From Bacteroides acidifaciens (GTDB taxonomy: Bacteria; Bacteroidota; Bacteroidia; Bacteroidales; Bacteroidaceae), in assembly GCF_903181435.1 (NCBI RefSeq), contig NZ_CAEUHO010000001.1, positions 2,294,001 to 2,358,000 of the forward strand: 64,000 nucleotides of DNA, written 5' to 3'. Below, piece by piece: positions 45,159 through 55,156 of the stretch. The translations under genes were made by a program, and so were the position numbers. Each line of letters begins with the position of its first letter. Within the stretch, counting starts at the first letter, position 1. The notes under the pieces are model-generated. The model was given only the letters and a program-made list of their open reading frames with translations. It made no database searches and was not told the origin of the DNA.

Positions 45159-48100
45159 TTAAAAGTTTATTTCTATACCTGCTGAATAGGTCTTCATTAT
45201 CGGATAGCTGTTACCGTTCACTTGTGCATTGTCCACTTCCGGATCCCAAAGCTTGAATTTGGAGAAGGTGAGCAGATTCGTTCCACGTAAGAAGAAACGG
45301 ATGTTGTTGGAGGATATTTTTCTGTTCACAATCTTGGGCAGGCTATAGCCGATTTCCAGGTTTTTCATTCTCAGGAAACTCATATTGCGCAACCACCATG
45401 TAGATTCTTGCAGATTGTTCTTATTAGGACCGGCAGAAGCACGGGGATAGAATACATCCTGACGCGGATTTTCCACTGTCCATCGGTCGTCTATGTTGGT
45501 AAAATAGTTACCCAAAGCACCGTTTCCCGAACCCGGCAAGAAGAAATCGCTGCGTCCGATAATGGTGAACGTTCTTCCTGTGCCTTGGAACATACATCCG
45601 AAATCAAAATTCTTGTAACGTCCTGACAGACCGAAACTATAGACAATCTCAGGATCTTTCGTACCTCCGATAGCAGTTTTATCCAACTCAGTAATTTTAC
45701 CATCGCGGTTTAAATCCTTATACTTAATATCTCCCGGACGTACGGTTTCAAAGGTGTGTTCGGGGATTCCTTCTTTCAATATACCGTTTTTCACATCAAT
45801 AAAGTCGTCTTCCGTAAACAATCCTTCCGCCTGCAATCCGAATAATTGATTGACCGGATGTCCCGTATGCGCACGAGGAGTGCCCACTACCGTATATGCT
45901 TCGTCATACTCCTTAATCTTGTTTTTGGCATAAGTGAATGTTCCCATGAACGAAAGAAACAGGTCTTTCCCGAACTGCTTGTTGAAGTTGAGCGATACGT
46001 CTATACCATTGTTGTCCACTCTTCCGAAGTTTGCCCACGGTGCAATGTTGAATCCCGCAGATGTAGGAATAGACTTCCGCTTCATGAATATATCCTTTCT
46101 CCTTTCGTTGAAGAAGTCTGCCTGGAATTCAATCATTCCCTGCAGGAATCCCAACTCTATACCGGCATTCATTTTGTCCACCGTCTCCCATGTCAATGAG
46201 GGAATTCCAAACTCTCCTTCATAACGTGAACCTCTCATGATTTCTTTATTTGGTCCCCAAGCATATCCGTCATCACCATTATATTCAATCGTACTTAAAT
46301 AAGCAAAACGTCTTCCGTCCAGACGATCGTTTCCTACCCTACCGTAAGAGCCCCGTAATTTCAACCGTGACACAACATTCTGACGTTTCATAAATGCTTC
46401 CTCAGAAACAACCCATCCGATGGCTACCGACGGAAAGAATCCAAAGCGCTTTCCTTTGGCAAAGTTCTCGGAGCCGTTGTATCCGAAATTAAATTCTGCA
46501 ATATACTTGCCATCGTAGATATAAGACGCTCTACCGGCAATCCCCTGATTTCGATAAGGAAGCGTATCTCCATTGTCATAATTGCGCTGGTTGTACAAGA
46601 ACATGGCATCTACCGAATGTTTCCCGAATATGCGGGAATAAGAGATATTGCCTTCCAGATAGGTGCTCCTGTCCCCCCACTCCGCTTCTTTGGCATGACC
46701 TAGGAACTCTTGTCCGTAGACAGATACGTCAAGCAGCAGGTTACCGTCATAATCTCTACCGGTAGCCGGTGCGTAATAGGTAGGACTCATATTTCTTTTC
46801 ACTGTGCTGACCGCATATCGGTCGAAAGAGAAGACTCCTTTCACTTTCAGTCCCGGTGTGATAAACTTTAGATCCTGCTCGATAGAAAACAATGTTTCTA
46901 TCCGGCTGGAACTATTGCGCTGATAGCCCGTCTGCGTAGCAAGCGCCCATGGGTTCTCACGTTCGGTTCTTTTAGGAATTTCACCGGAAGAATATTGAGT
47001 AGGGTGAACAAACGGTGGTGTTTCAAAAGCTTTGTAAAAAATATCTGTGATACTATGATTCGGAGCTTTCCGATCTTGCATATATCCACCGATGTTGAAA
47101 CGTAATAAAGTAGTAGTGGTCAAATCCATATCTACATTCGAACGGACATTGTATCGCTGCACTTTAATAGAAGGATCCCACTCTTGCTTCTTGTCACGTA
47201 CCAATATACCTGATTCATCGTAATAGGCAGCAACAAATGAATATCGTAGGCGCTCTGTTCCTCCTGAAATATCAAGCGTAGCACGCATGTTGGAAGCATG
47301 ATTTTTGGAGATAGCATCCAGCCAGTTCACATCCGGATATAAATCTGGGTCTGTATTCAATAGAGTATTTTCTATTCTGTCTGTATAGAGGGCTATCTGA
47401 CCGTTTTCGGTCCGTATATCATCCAACAGTTGCATATAGTCGGCCGCACCAATATATTTGGGCAGTTTAGTCGGCTGCGTGATAGCATATTCCGTACGAA
47501 AATTCACAGTGGGTTTTCCGATTTTTCCTCGTTTAGTATTAATCAGAATCACACCGTTTGCCCCTCTTACTCCGTATACGGCACTGGCTGCTGCGTCTTT
47601 CAGGACAGAGAATGATTCGATTTCCTGTATATCAATGTTATCCAACGAACGTTCGATTCCATCCACCAACACCAACGGGTCACCACCCGCTTTTTGGAAA
47701 GTGCTGATACCCCGAATCCAAAAAGTGGAGTTGTCGTACCCCGGTTCGCCCGAACGCTGTACACCAATCACACCGGCAATGTTACCTGCCAAATTGTTGC
47801 TCATCGAACGAGAGGTACTTACACTCAGTTTGGCAGGTTCGATCGTAGAAATGGAACCAACAACCGATTCTTTCTTCTGAGTCCCATATCCTACTACCAC
47901 AACCTCATCCAATTGACCGACCTCTTCCAACATCACAATGTTGATAATCTTCCGATTTTCCACCTTCTCTTCTTTCGGTACAAAACCTATATAACTGAAT
48001 TTCAGCATGGCGTACTTGTCATTCACCTTAATGGTATAGTTTCCGTCTGTATTGGTTACCGTCCCTTCCGTAGGACCGTCTCCAGCTATTGTTACAGACA

Positions 48101-48572
48101 CACCGATTAATGGTTCGCCATGAATGTCCGTCACATTTCCTTTGATATAGACAGCAGTATTCTTTTGCTGTCCACCGATGGCTTTTGCCGGAGGTGTTTT
48201 CGTTTCATTCTTGACGATAATGATTTGTTTATCTACAATTTTGTACGACAAAGGTGTACGTGCCAGAATTTCATCAAGGATGACTATGATTTTTTTGGTC
48301 GCGGTACGCACGGTCACCCTCTTCTCTATTTCCGGCTTGATGTTATTGTTGAATACAAGAACATAATCACTGTTCTTCTCAATCTCATTGAAAACACTTT
48401 TGATGGTTGTATTTTCCATTCTGCCGATAGGTGTTTTCAGTTCTTGTGCATAAGCGTTTGGACCAACTAGCATCAGCATACACCAGAATGCCATAGACAG
48501 CATCAGCTTGATGGCTCCCGATGATTTTGTCGGGTGAGAGTAGAGACTCTCTTTTATACGACTTTGTTGCAT
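45159..48572 (-). CDS. SusC-like TonB-dependent transporter with STN domain (PUL 2)
   Basis: An 1137-aa outer-membrane transporter: signal (to about 43), STN domain (about 52-122), regulatory-like domain (about 148-235, GNVTDIHGEPLIGVSVTIAG), plug with LDEVVVVGYGTQKKESVVGS and beta-barrel ending MKTYSAGIEINF. The STN domain predicts signalling to the FecR-type protein encoded upstream. It lies between the duplicated-module surface protein and susD. Confidence 0.95.
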   Translation of the reverse strand: MQQSRIKESLYSHPTKSSGAIKLMLSMAFWCMLMLVGPNAYAQELKTPIGRMENTTIKSVFNEIEKNSDYVLVFNNNIKPEIEKRVTVRTATKKIIVILDEILARTPLSYKIVDKQIIIVKNETKTPPAKAIGGQQKNTAVYIKGNVTDIHGEPLIGVSVTIAGDGPTEGTVTNTDGNYTIKVNDKYAMLKFSYIGFVPKEEKVENRKIINIVMLEEVGQLDEVVVVGYGTQKKESVVGSISTIEPAKLSVSTSRSMSNNLAGNIAGVIGVQRSGEPGYDNSTFWIRGISTFQKAGGDPLVLVDGIERSLDNIDIQEIESFSVLKDAAASAVYGVRGANGVILINTKRGKIGKPTVNFRTEYAITQPTKLPKYIGAADYMQLLDDIRTENGQIALYTDRIENTLLNTDPDLYPDVNWLDAISKNHASNMRATLDISGGTERLRYSFVAAYYDESGILVRDKKQEWDPSIKVQRYNVRSNVDMDLTTTTLLRFNIGGYMQDRKAPNHSITDIFYKAFETPPFVHPTQYSSGEIPKRTERENPWALATQTGYQRNSSSRIETLFSIEQDLKFITPGLKVKGVFSFDRYAVSTVKRNMSPTYYAPATGRDYDGNLLLDVSVYGQEFLGHAKEAEWGDRSTYLEGNISYSRIFGKHSVDAMFLYNQRNYDNGDTLPYRNQGIAGRASYIYDGKYIAEFNFGYNGSENFAKGKRFGFFPSVAIGWVVSEEAFMKRQNVVSRLKLRGSYGRVGNDRLDGRRFAYLSTIEYNGDDGYAWGPNKEIMRGSRYEGEFGIPSLTWETVDKMNAGIELGFLQGMIEFQADFFNERRKDIFMKRKSIPTSAGFNIAPWANFGRVDNNGIDVSLNFNKQFGKDLFLSFMGTFTYAKNKIKEYDEAYTVVGTPRAHTGHPVNQLFGLQAEGLFTEDDFIDVKNGILKEGIPEHTFETVRPGDIKYKDLNRDGKITELDKTAIGGTKDPEIVYSFGLSGRYKNFDFGCMFQGTGRTFTIIGRSDFFLPGSGNGALGNYFTNIDDRWTVENPRQDVFYPRASAGPNKNNLQESTWWLRNMSFLRMKNLEIGYSLPKIVNRKISSNNIRFFLRGTNLLTFSKFKLWDPEVDNAQVNGNSYPIMKTYSAGIEINF

Positions 48573-48609
48573 AAAATATTGTTTAATGATTCATTTAATC
48601 TATCGTGGC

Positions 48610-48652
48610 AAGGATGTGCACTGTTTGTACGAATACATACGCACACATCCTT
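48610..48652. other. Stem-loop between the surface-protein gene and susC of PUL 2
   Basis: AAGGATGTG (48610-48618) pairs with CACATCCTT (48644-48652) in the 96-bp spacer. On the operon strand it has no T-run, so it is more likely an mRNA-stability or partial-termination element. Confidence 0.45.
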
Positions 48653-48668
48653 ATTATATATATAATAC

Positions 48669-50714
48669 CTATTTGATTACCCCAAGATCCTCAATAATCA
48701 GTTTGGCACTTTCATTTCCTGCGGTCACATCTATTGTAAATCTATAAGTGCGACCTTCGTTGCGTTTGAAATACTCCTTGTCATATACCTGTATGTCGCC
48801 ACTTGGCATAATCCAACATGTATTCGTAGCATCACTTCCCATAGTCAGCCGATCTCCTGTGAATTCCCATCCCCAGCCTCTTTGAGCCAAGAACTTAAAG
48901 TCAAACTCATCAGGATTTACAATATTCAATGTTGTTCCGGCAGTTACCGTTAACTGATATTTCTTAGGTTCAATCTGAGCCATACATAAAGTTCCCGGCC
49001 ACCAGTCCCATCCTGCTACATTTTCGTAGATTGGTTTTCCTACTCCATATCCTACAATCCATATCGTTCCACCTATACCATCATCCGGCAATGTAGCATA
49101 CTGCCCGTCTTTCAAAGCTTCTACTCTAAAATACTTCATTTTCCGATCTTCCTTTTGGAAATTATATTGAGCAGCCGTAATCCTGTATTCTCCATCAACC
49201 GCCAAAAACTTAAAGGTATTGTCATCTATCTTTTCAAAGAAATCAGGATCAATATAATAGTCTTGCACATCACTGATACCTGCCACCTTAATAGTTTGAT
49301 TTTGTGTAAGTATCTTCTCCACTTGATAAAAACCGTCTGTATTTTCTACCATCTCCACACCATCAAAAACGGGAACCCGAGGTGTTACTTCGCCATCTTT
49401 TTCTATAGTCAACAAGGCATTGTCAATTCCCGCTGTCACATCAACAATGAATTTATAAGTACTTCCTTCTTCGAAGGTCTGCCCCTCTTTCAGTGTCACA
49501 ATTCCGTCTTCATTCATTTCGATAAGGTCACCATCCACAGAAATCTGCTTATACACGCCTTCCATATCCCACAGTTTGAAGAACCGGAAAGAAACGCCTT
49601 GAGTATTCAATGTAATTCCGGCAGTTGTAGACAACTGGAACTTATTTGTTTCGATTTGAGACATGCACAACGCTTTTGCATCCAAACTCCAGTCTGTTCC
49701 GGAAGCATTTTCAAAGGATGGTTTTCCGATTCCAGTACCAATCACCCAAATTGCTCCCGTACCATTTTCATGTAAGGCTGCAGGAGAATCACCGTCCAAT
49801 GCTTTCACACCGAAATATTTATTTGTTTCGTCTGCAATAAGCTGATAACGTCCGCCGACAGGCAAAAATTCCAGCAAACCGTCAGGAAGTCTTCTGAAGA
49901 AATCCGGATCTATCCAGTATTCCTCGTCAGAAAGTCCCTTAGTCGACAGATACTGACCTTGTGTCAAATCCAACACAATGCCAAGTGTACCGTCCGGCAT
50001 AGCTTCCATATCTTCTCCGTTAATCTGCGGTCCTGCTTGTTGGGGAGCGATTGCCCATGAATAGGTATCAAATGAAACGGTATATTTTCCGGCAGTTCCG
50101 TTAGAAATCGGTATATAACTGATTTCCTCATATTCCTCTATCAACCCTACAGTTTCGCCTCTCCAACCGAAATTCAGAACATTTCCGTTTGTTCCTACTT
50201 TCGGTGTTTTGATGTAAGCATTCATTTTCAACGGAAATTCCTCGCTGATTTCATAATAATTGGTTGCAGTCTTTTCCATCTTATATTCCCGTCCATTTTC
50301 TTGCACCAAGGTTAGATAAGGAAAATCTCTATGTGTCAAATTGATTTCACGTTTCACCTCAGTAGTGACTTGCTGAACGTTTCTAAGAACATATTTCAAT
50401 GTTGCCTTTCTATCAGTCATATTTGCTTCAAAAGGTACATAGATTTTTCCCGAATAACTGCCATGAGCAACAACGGGAATCATTGTTTCCGAAACTTGCT
50501 CTTCTCCATATAAAAGTTGTGCCCTGAATGAAGATAAAGCTACTTCACTGTCTGTAGCAGTAAAAGTAAACGATAGACTGTCGCCAAAACACGCATCGGA
50601 CACTTCTCCTTCGATTTCTATACTTGGAATACCCATTGAAGGCTCATCATCTTTACATGAATGAAAAACGAACATTCCTGATATGGCACATACCATTAAT
50701 AAGTGTTTATTCAT
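48669..50714 (-). CDS. Putative surface glycan-binding lipoprotein with duplicated module (PUL 2)
   Basis: A 681-aa lipoprotein (lipobox FHSC, C20). After an Ig-like N-terminal region it carries two related modules of about 200 aa, beginning near residues 266 (WIDPDFFRRL) and 487 (YIDPDFFEKI). Each contains IWVIG.G.GKP, LCM.QIE...QL and an AGITLNT/AGTTLNI string, and ends in FIVDVTAG/FTIDVTAG. It likely acts as a SusE/F-type surface binder, but sits before susC instead of after susD. No enzyme motif is seen. I do not recognise a named family with certainty. Confidence 0.7.
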   Translation of the reverse strand: MNKHLLMVCAISGMFVFHSCKDDEPSMGIPSIEIEGEVSDACFGDSLSFTFTATDSEVALSSFRAQLLYGEEQVSETMIPVVAHGSYSGKIYVPFEANMTDRKATLKYVLRNVQQVTTEVKREINLTHRDFPYLTLVQENGREYKMEKTATNYYEISEEFPLKMNAYIKTPKVGTNGNVLNFGWRGETVGLIEEYEEISYIPISNGTAGKYTVSFDTYSWAIAPQQAGPQINGEDMEAMPDGTLGIVLDLTQGQYLSTKGLSDEEYWIDPDFFRRLPDGLLEFLPVGGRYQLIADETNKYFGVKALDGDSPAALHENGTGAIWVIGTGIGKPSFENASGTDWSLDAKALCMSQIETNKFQLSTTAGITLNTQGVSFRFFKLWDMEGVYKQISVDGDLIEMNEDGIVTLKEGQTFEEGSTYKFIVDVTAGIDNALLTIEKDGEVTPRVPVFDGVEMVENTDGFYQVEKILTQNQTIKVAGISDVQDYYIDPDFFEKIDDNTFKFLAVDGEYRITAAQYNFQKEDRKMKYFRVEALKDGQYATLPDDGIGGTIWIVGYGVGKPIYENVAGWDWWPGTLCMAQIEPKKYQLTVTAGTTLNIVNPDEFDFKFLAQRGWGWEFTGDRLTMGSDATNTCWIMPSGDIQVYDKEYFKRNEGRTYRFTIDVTAGNESAKLIIEDLGVIK

Positions 50715-50873
50715 AATTTTTTGTTGTTTATTGTAGTTTTAGCCAATAGCATGATACTACAGTTTTAATTTCTAATAATTAATATTTGTTGATTGCTCCA
50801 CTTTCAGTGGATTTTTAAATTCACTATTCCATAGGCATTGTTTTTCTGATTGAGGGTTAACATTTTAATTGAT

Positions 50874-52049
50874 TTATTTCATATCTAGATATATCTTGTT
50901 GTCTTCTTGTCGATAGTGCATGGACGAAAGAATAGAGATTGTGTACATGACATTGTTTACATCCTGTGAGAGGTATATCTTGCCGGTACACATCGTCTCC
51001 CGTAACTTATCAGCATTTTCAATGTCAAATGTTATGTTGTAATATCGTTCAACCTGTTTCAGAATATCAAGCATCGGCATGTCTTTAAACAAAAAATACC
51101 CATCCTTCCAACTGATATAGCAAGATACATCCACTTGTTCTTTTCGAATCTCATTATCTTTATACATCAGCCTTTCCCCAGGAATCATACGAATTTCCCG
51201 ATGGTTGCCGAAAGTGGCTCCTACGCTCCCCTCTGCCAGTACAACCGATTGCGGAATGTCGGGATAGGTAGAAATATTAAATTTGGTGCCATACACCCTA
51301 ACATCCATGTTAGAAGAATGCACAATAAACGGCTTATGCAGATCTTTTGCCACTTCAATGTAAATCTCACCGTTCACGTTTATTTCTCTGCTGTCACCTT
51401 TGAACTTTACCGGAAATTCAAGTTCTGTTCCTGAATTAACCCATATTTTTGTTCCGTCAGAGAGTGTCACATATGAGCGTTTTCCATAGGGGACGATTAA
51501 TTTGTTCGGTTGTTTACTTGTATTTGCCAGTTTCAAGCATTGTTCTTTCTCATCATTAATAATCAAATTGCCTTGTGGATTTACTAAAATATTCAGATTG
51601 TTCTTGAAAGAAGAAGTTCCTTCACTTGTATGCAGCACAACATCCTTACACGTTTCCTGACGACCTACAATTAGACTGTCGTTTTGTAAATCTACCTGAG
51701 AGCGGATGATTTCATAAAATAGAGAGAATCCAGCAATTAATAACAGGCAAGCTGCTGCAGAACATATTCGTAGAACACGTAACCTTTTTCTATATAATAT
51801 ATCACGAACGGAATGTTGAATAGATGCAAGAAGTTGGTCACATTCAGCTTTCTCCAGCTTGTCACCTTTAGCTTTCATACTACCGAGAATACGGATAGCT
51901 TTTTGAAATTCAGGGTACAATTCGGGATTGTTCTCTATATATTCTTCCCAATATTGTTTAAGTGATGTATCTTCCGTCAGTTTCCAAACAATAAAATCGG
52001 GGTCATCTAAAAAATCAACATAAGTTAAAATCTTTTTTTCTTTTTCCAT
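50874..52049 (-). CDS. FecR-family anti-sigma factor (PUL 2)
   Basis: A 391-aa protein with an N-terminal cytoplasmic sigma-binding part, a membrane helix (VLRICSAAACLLLIAGFSLFY, about residues 92-112), the FecR domain (KRSYVTLSDGTKIWVNSGTELEFP) and a C-terminal STN-contact domain (MLDILKQVERYYNITFDIE). It follows the ECF sigma gene by 85 bp in the same direction. It is predicted to gate PUL 2 expression in response to SusC. Confidence 0.93.
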   Translation of the reverse strand: MEKEKKILTYVDFLDDPDFIVWKLTEDTSLKQYWEEYIENNPELYPEFQKAIRILGSMKAKGDKLEKAECDQLLASIQHSVRDILYRKRLRVLRICSAAACLLLIAGFSLFYEIIRSQVDLQNDSLIVGRQETCKDVVLHTSEGTSSFKNNLNILVNPQGNLIINDEKEQCLKLANTSKQPNKLIVPYGKRSYVTLSDGTKIWVNSGTELEFPVKFKGDSREINVNGEIYIEVAKDLHKPFIVHSSNMDVRVYGTKFNISTYPDIPQSVVLAEGSVGATFGNHREIRMIPGERLMYKDNEIRKEQVDVSCYISWKDGYFLFKDMPMLDILKQVERYYNITFDIENADKLRETMCTGKIYLSQDVNNVMYTISILSSMHYRQEDNKIYLDMK

Positions 52050-52134
52050 CGTCTTTAGTAAAATTATGGGCTTTACTAAAAAGACGATGTTCCTATTTTT
52101 TTCTCATCTGCTTGGATGGGAAACAAGAACGATA

Positions 52135-52701
52135 TTAACCTTTATTAATATTTTGGTTCATAAATATCATGAATAATGCAAAAGCGGCAGGATCTTGTTT
52201 TCTCAGTTTGTTCATCACCTTAGACATGAAGTTGTAGCAAGCAGGAAGAGTTATCTGCAGATTTTCTGCTATTTCCTCATATTCACATCCCTGCATGAAA
52301 CGTAGATAAATAAGTTCTCTCTCCCTGTCTGTTAGAATACTTAGCATCCGGTTGATTCTTTTCTCAAGCTTTGTTTGCTCTTCTGCATTAATAAGTTTGT
52401 CTTCAATGGTTACCTCCAGTGCAAAATGCATGTCATTTGCAGTTACCGTGTCAATATCCACAAATTCATGATGTGATTTGCTCATATCCAACAGACGGTT
52501 TCTCAGAGCTTTGAACAAATATGATTTGATATTACTTATGTCTCTCAGTTGTTTATTCGACGCAAATATTTTACAAAAAACATCGTGAATGGCATCAATT
52601 GCCAACTGCTTGTCGTATCCCAAGTTTCGAGCGTATAGATATAGAGCATCCACATTATCTTTATACAATGTGTCTATGTCTTTTTCTGAGTGTTCCATCA
52701 C
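52135..52701 (-). CDS. ECF sigma factor of PUL 2
   Basis: A 188-aa ECF sigma factor. Region 2: DKQLAIDAIHDVFCKIF; region 4: LTDRERELIYLRFMQGCEYE followed by EIAENLQI. It lies directly upstream of its FecR-type partner and is predicted to activate the PUL. M2 is an equally good start. Confidence 0.93.
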   Translation of the reverse strand: MMEHSEKDIDTLYKDNVDALYLYARNLGYDKQLAIDAIHDVFCKIFASNKQLRDISNIKSYLFKALRNRLLDMSKSHHEFVDIDTVTANDMHFALEVTIEDKLINAEEQTKLEKRINRMLSILTDRERELIYLRFMQGCEYEEIAENLQITLPACYNFMSKVMNKLRKQDPAAFALFMIFMNQNINKG

Positions 52702-52791
52702 TTGTCGGCAATCTAATACTAATAGTTGAAAAATACAAAATTCATTAAAATTGTCGGTATATCCAAACTTTTACGCTTATTTAGCAAGAAA

Positions 52792-52822
52792 AGAGACTGA
52801 ATCTTCAATAGAGACAGTCTCT
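52792..52822 (-). terminator. Terminator after the GH3 gene
   Basis: AGAGACTG (52792-52799) pairs with CAGTCTCT (52815-52822). On the minus strand the stem is followed by TTTTCTT. It separates the GH3 gene from the sigma gene. Confidence 0.65.
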
Positions 52823-52850
52823 GCTTGTATCAACGAAATATATCCTTGGG

Positions 52851-55130
52851 TCATTCGGCTATAAAACGTTCCTGTTGTACATCCCGGCTATTCGTTCCTA
52901 CCATTATTTCAAATTCTCCGGGGTCATAAACATATTGCAACTCGGAATTGTAATATTTCAGATCGTTTTCTGTAATGGTGAAAGTTATTTCCTGACTTTC
53001 TCCTTTTTGGAGGAATATGCGTCGATAATTTTTCAATTCTTTTATCGGTCGTGATATGTCAGCATATATGTCGCGCAAGTAAAGTTGTACTGTTTCATAA
53101 CCGTCATAATCGCCGGTATTAGTGACTGTGACGGATGCTGTCAATTCGCCGCTCTTAAATAAAATATTCGAACTTAACCGCAACTTGCCATATACAAAGT
53201 TTGTATAGCTCAGCCCATACCCGAAAGGATAAAGCGGTTCGTTGCTCTCATCTATATAATTACCAGAATAGCGGTCGAATATACAACTGTCGGGATCCGG
53301 ACGCCCCGTATTCAAGTGATTATAAAATAAAGGCAGTTGTCCTACTGACCGAGGAAAAGTAGTTGTCAACTTACCGCTTGGATTTACCTTACCGAATAAA
53401 ACATCAGCTACAGCATCTCCCGTTTCGCTTCCGCCAAACCATACATTCAGAATAGACGGGATGTGTGTATCTTCCCAGTTCAATACCAAAGGACGACCTG
53501 TAAACAGCAGTAAAACTATCGGTTTCCCCGTTTTTACTAAAGCTTTTAGCAAGTCTTGTTGCGCTTCAGGAATTTCAAGTTTTGTACGGGAAGCCGATTC
53601 GCCGCTCATTTCCGCACATTCACCTAAAGCGGCAACAATCACGTCGGCACGGGCGGCTGTCTGCAAAGCTTCGTCCAACAGTCGTCCATTGTCACCACGG
53701 ACCAACGGACGAATACCTACAGCTCCCTTTTCGAGTGCCGCATCATAATAAATATTGCTTCCCTTAGCATACAAGATTTCGGCTTCATTACCGACTGCCA
53801 AACGTAAACTTTCCAATAAAGTACGATGTCCGGAAGGTGTACATGTCATGCTCCACATTCCGCACATATTATTACGCGCATCTGCCATAGGACCAATCAA
53901 AGCTATTTTTCCTTTACAGCGAAGAGGAAGAAGCTTCTCATCGTTTTTCAATAGAACAAATGTTTCTGTCGCGATTTTACGTGCTTCAACACGGTGCCGT
54001 GCCGTATATGTATCCTGTTGCGCACGTAACGTATCGCAATATTTGTATGGGTTTTCAAATAGTCCTAATTTATATTTTGCTTCCAGTACACGGCGACAAG
54101 CGGTATTTATTTGTTCTTCTGTCACTTTTCCTTCTTCCAACGATCCTTCCAAAGTATTTAAGAAGCCACAGGACACCATATCCATATCAGTTCCCGCCTG
54201 CAAGGCGCGAACTGCAGATTCTTTCAAAGGCGCTATACCATGGTATGACATTTCCGCAATCGAGTTATAATCAGTAACAAGCAATCCGCGGAAGCCCCAT
54301 TCATTTCGAAGAAGAGTCGTCAACAACCATTTATTGGCCGTAGCAGGGATACCATCCACAATATTGAAAGAACTCATCACACTGCCAACCCCGGCTTCCA
54401 CCGCCGCCCGATAGGGAGGAAGATATTCATTATACATACGCAAGCGGCTCATGTCAACCGTATTATAATCACGTCCCGATTCAGAAGCGCCATACAAGGC
54501 AAAGTGTTTCACACAAGACAGAATTTCATCTTCTTTTTTCATGTTTTCCCCTTGATAGCCCCGTATATATGCTTTTGCAAAAAGAGAACCTAAATACGGG
54601 TCTTCTCCATTCCCCTCTGCTATGCGCCCCCAACGCGCATCGCGGCAGATATCAACCATTGGACTGAATGTCCAGCAAATACCATTGGCACTAGCTTCTA
54701 CTGCAGAAATACGTGCCATACGCTCAATTGCCAATGTGTCCCAACTACAAGAAAGTGCCAATGGTATCGGAAAGATTGTCTCATAACCGTGAACCACATC
54801 CGCTCCGACCAGCAAGGGAATTTTCAAACGGCTTTCTTCTACTGCAATGCGTTGGAGTTCGCAGATTTTCTTGATTCCCTTTACGTTAAAGAAACCACCA
54901 ATCTCCTGTTTTCGTATCATCTCGCTCAGTTCGCCATTTTTGACGGTTCCCGTCACCAAATCACCACCTGACGGCAAGTTCAGTTGCCCAAGCTTTTCAC
55001 GTAAAGTCATCCGGTTCATCAAATCAGCGACAAAAAGTTGCATTTCAGCCTCTTCGTTGTTCTTCGGAACAGCACAGGAGAAAAGGCAAGAACCTATTAA
55101 AACGTATATTATCAGTTGTTTTATTTTCAT
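52851..55130 (-). CDS. GH3 glycosidase lipoprotein (BglX-like), PUL 2
   Basis: A 759-aa lipoprotein (LFSC). The three-part GH3 fold is visible: TIM-like barrel with DARWGRIAEGNGEDPYL and the nucleophile D287 in GLLVTDYNSI, the alpha/beta sandwich, and a fibronectin-like C-terminus. BglX-type enzymes are exo-beta-glucosidases, but GH3 also covers xylosidase and HexNAc activities, so substrate is open. It follows the GH127-GH43 gene by 26 bp and is separated from the sigma gene by a terminator. Confidence 0.92.
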   Translation of the reverse strand: MKIKQLIIYVLIGSCLFSCAVPKNNEEAEMQLFVADLMNRMTLREKLGQLNLPSGGDLVTGTVKNGELSEMIRKQEIGGFFNVKGIKKICELQRIAVEESRLKIPLLVGADVVHGYETIFPIPLALSCSWDTLAIERMARISAVEASANGICWTFSPMVDICRDARWGRIAEGNGEDPYLGSLFAKAYIRGYQGENMKKEDEILSCVKHFALYGASESGRDYNTVDMSRLRMYNEYLPPYRAAVEAGVGSVMSSFNIVDGIPATANKWLLTTLLRNEWGFRGLLVTDYNSIAEMSYHGIAPLKESAVRALQAGTDMDMVSCGFLNTLEGSLEEGKVTEEQINTACRRVLEAKYKLGLFENPYKYCDTLRAQQDTYTARHRVEARKIATETFVLLKNDEKLLPLRCKGKIALIGPMADARNNMCGMWSMTCTPSGHRTLLESLRLAVGNEAEILYAKGSNIYYDAALEKGAVGIRPLVRGDNGRLLDEALQTAARADVIVAALGECAEMSGESASRTKLEIPEAQQDLLKALVKTGKPIVLLLFTGRPLVLNWEDTHIPSILNVWFGGSETGDAVADVLFGKVNPSGKLTTTFPRSVGQLPLFYNHLNTGRPDPDSCIFDRYSGNYIDESNEPLYPFGYGLSYTNFVYGKLRLSSNILFKSGELTASVTVTNTGDYDGYETVQLYLRDIYADISRPIKELKNYRRIFLQKGESQEITFTITENDLKYYNSELQYVYDPGEFEIMVGTNSRDVQQERFIAE

Positions 55131-55156
55131 TATGATTTTTATTTAAAAGACCAAGA

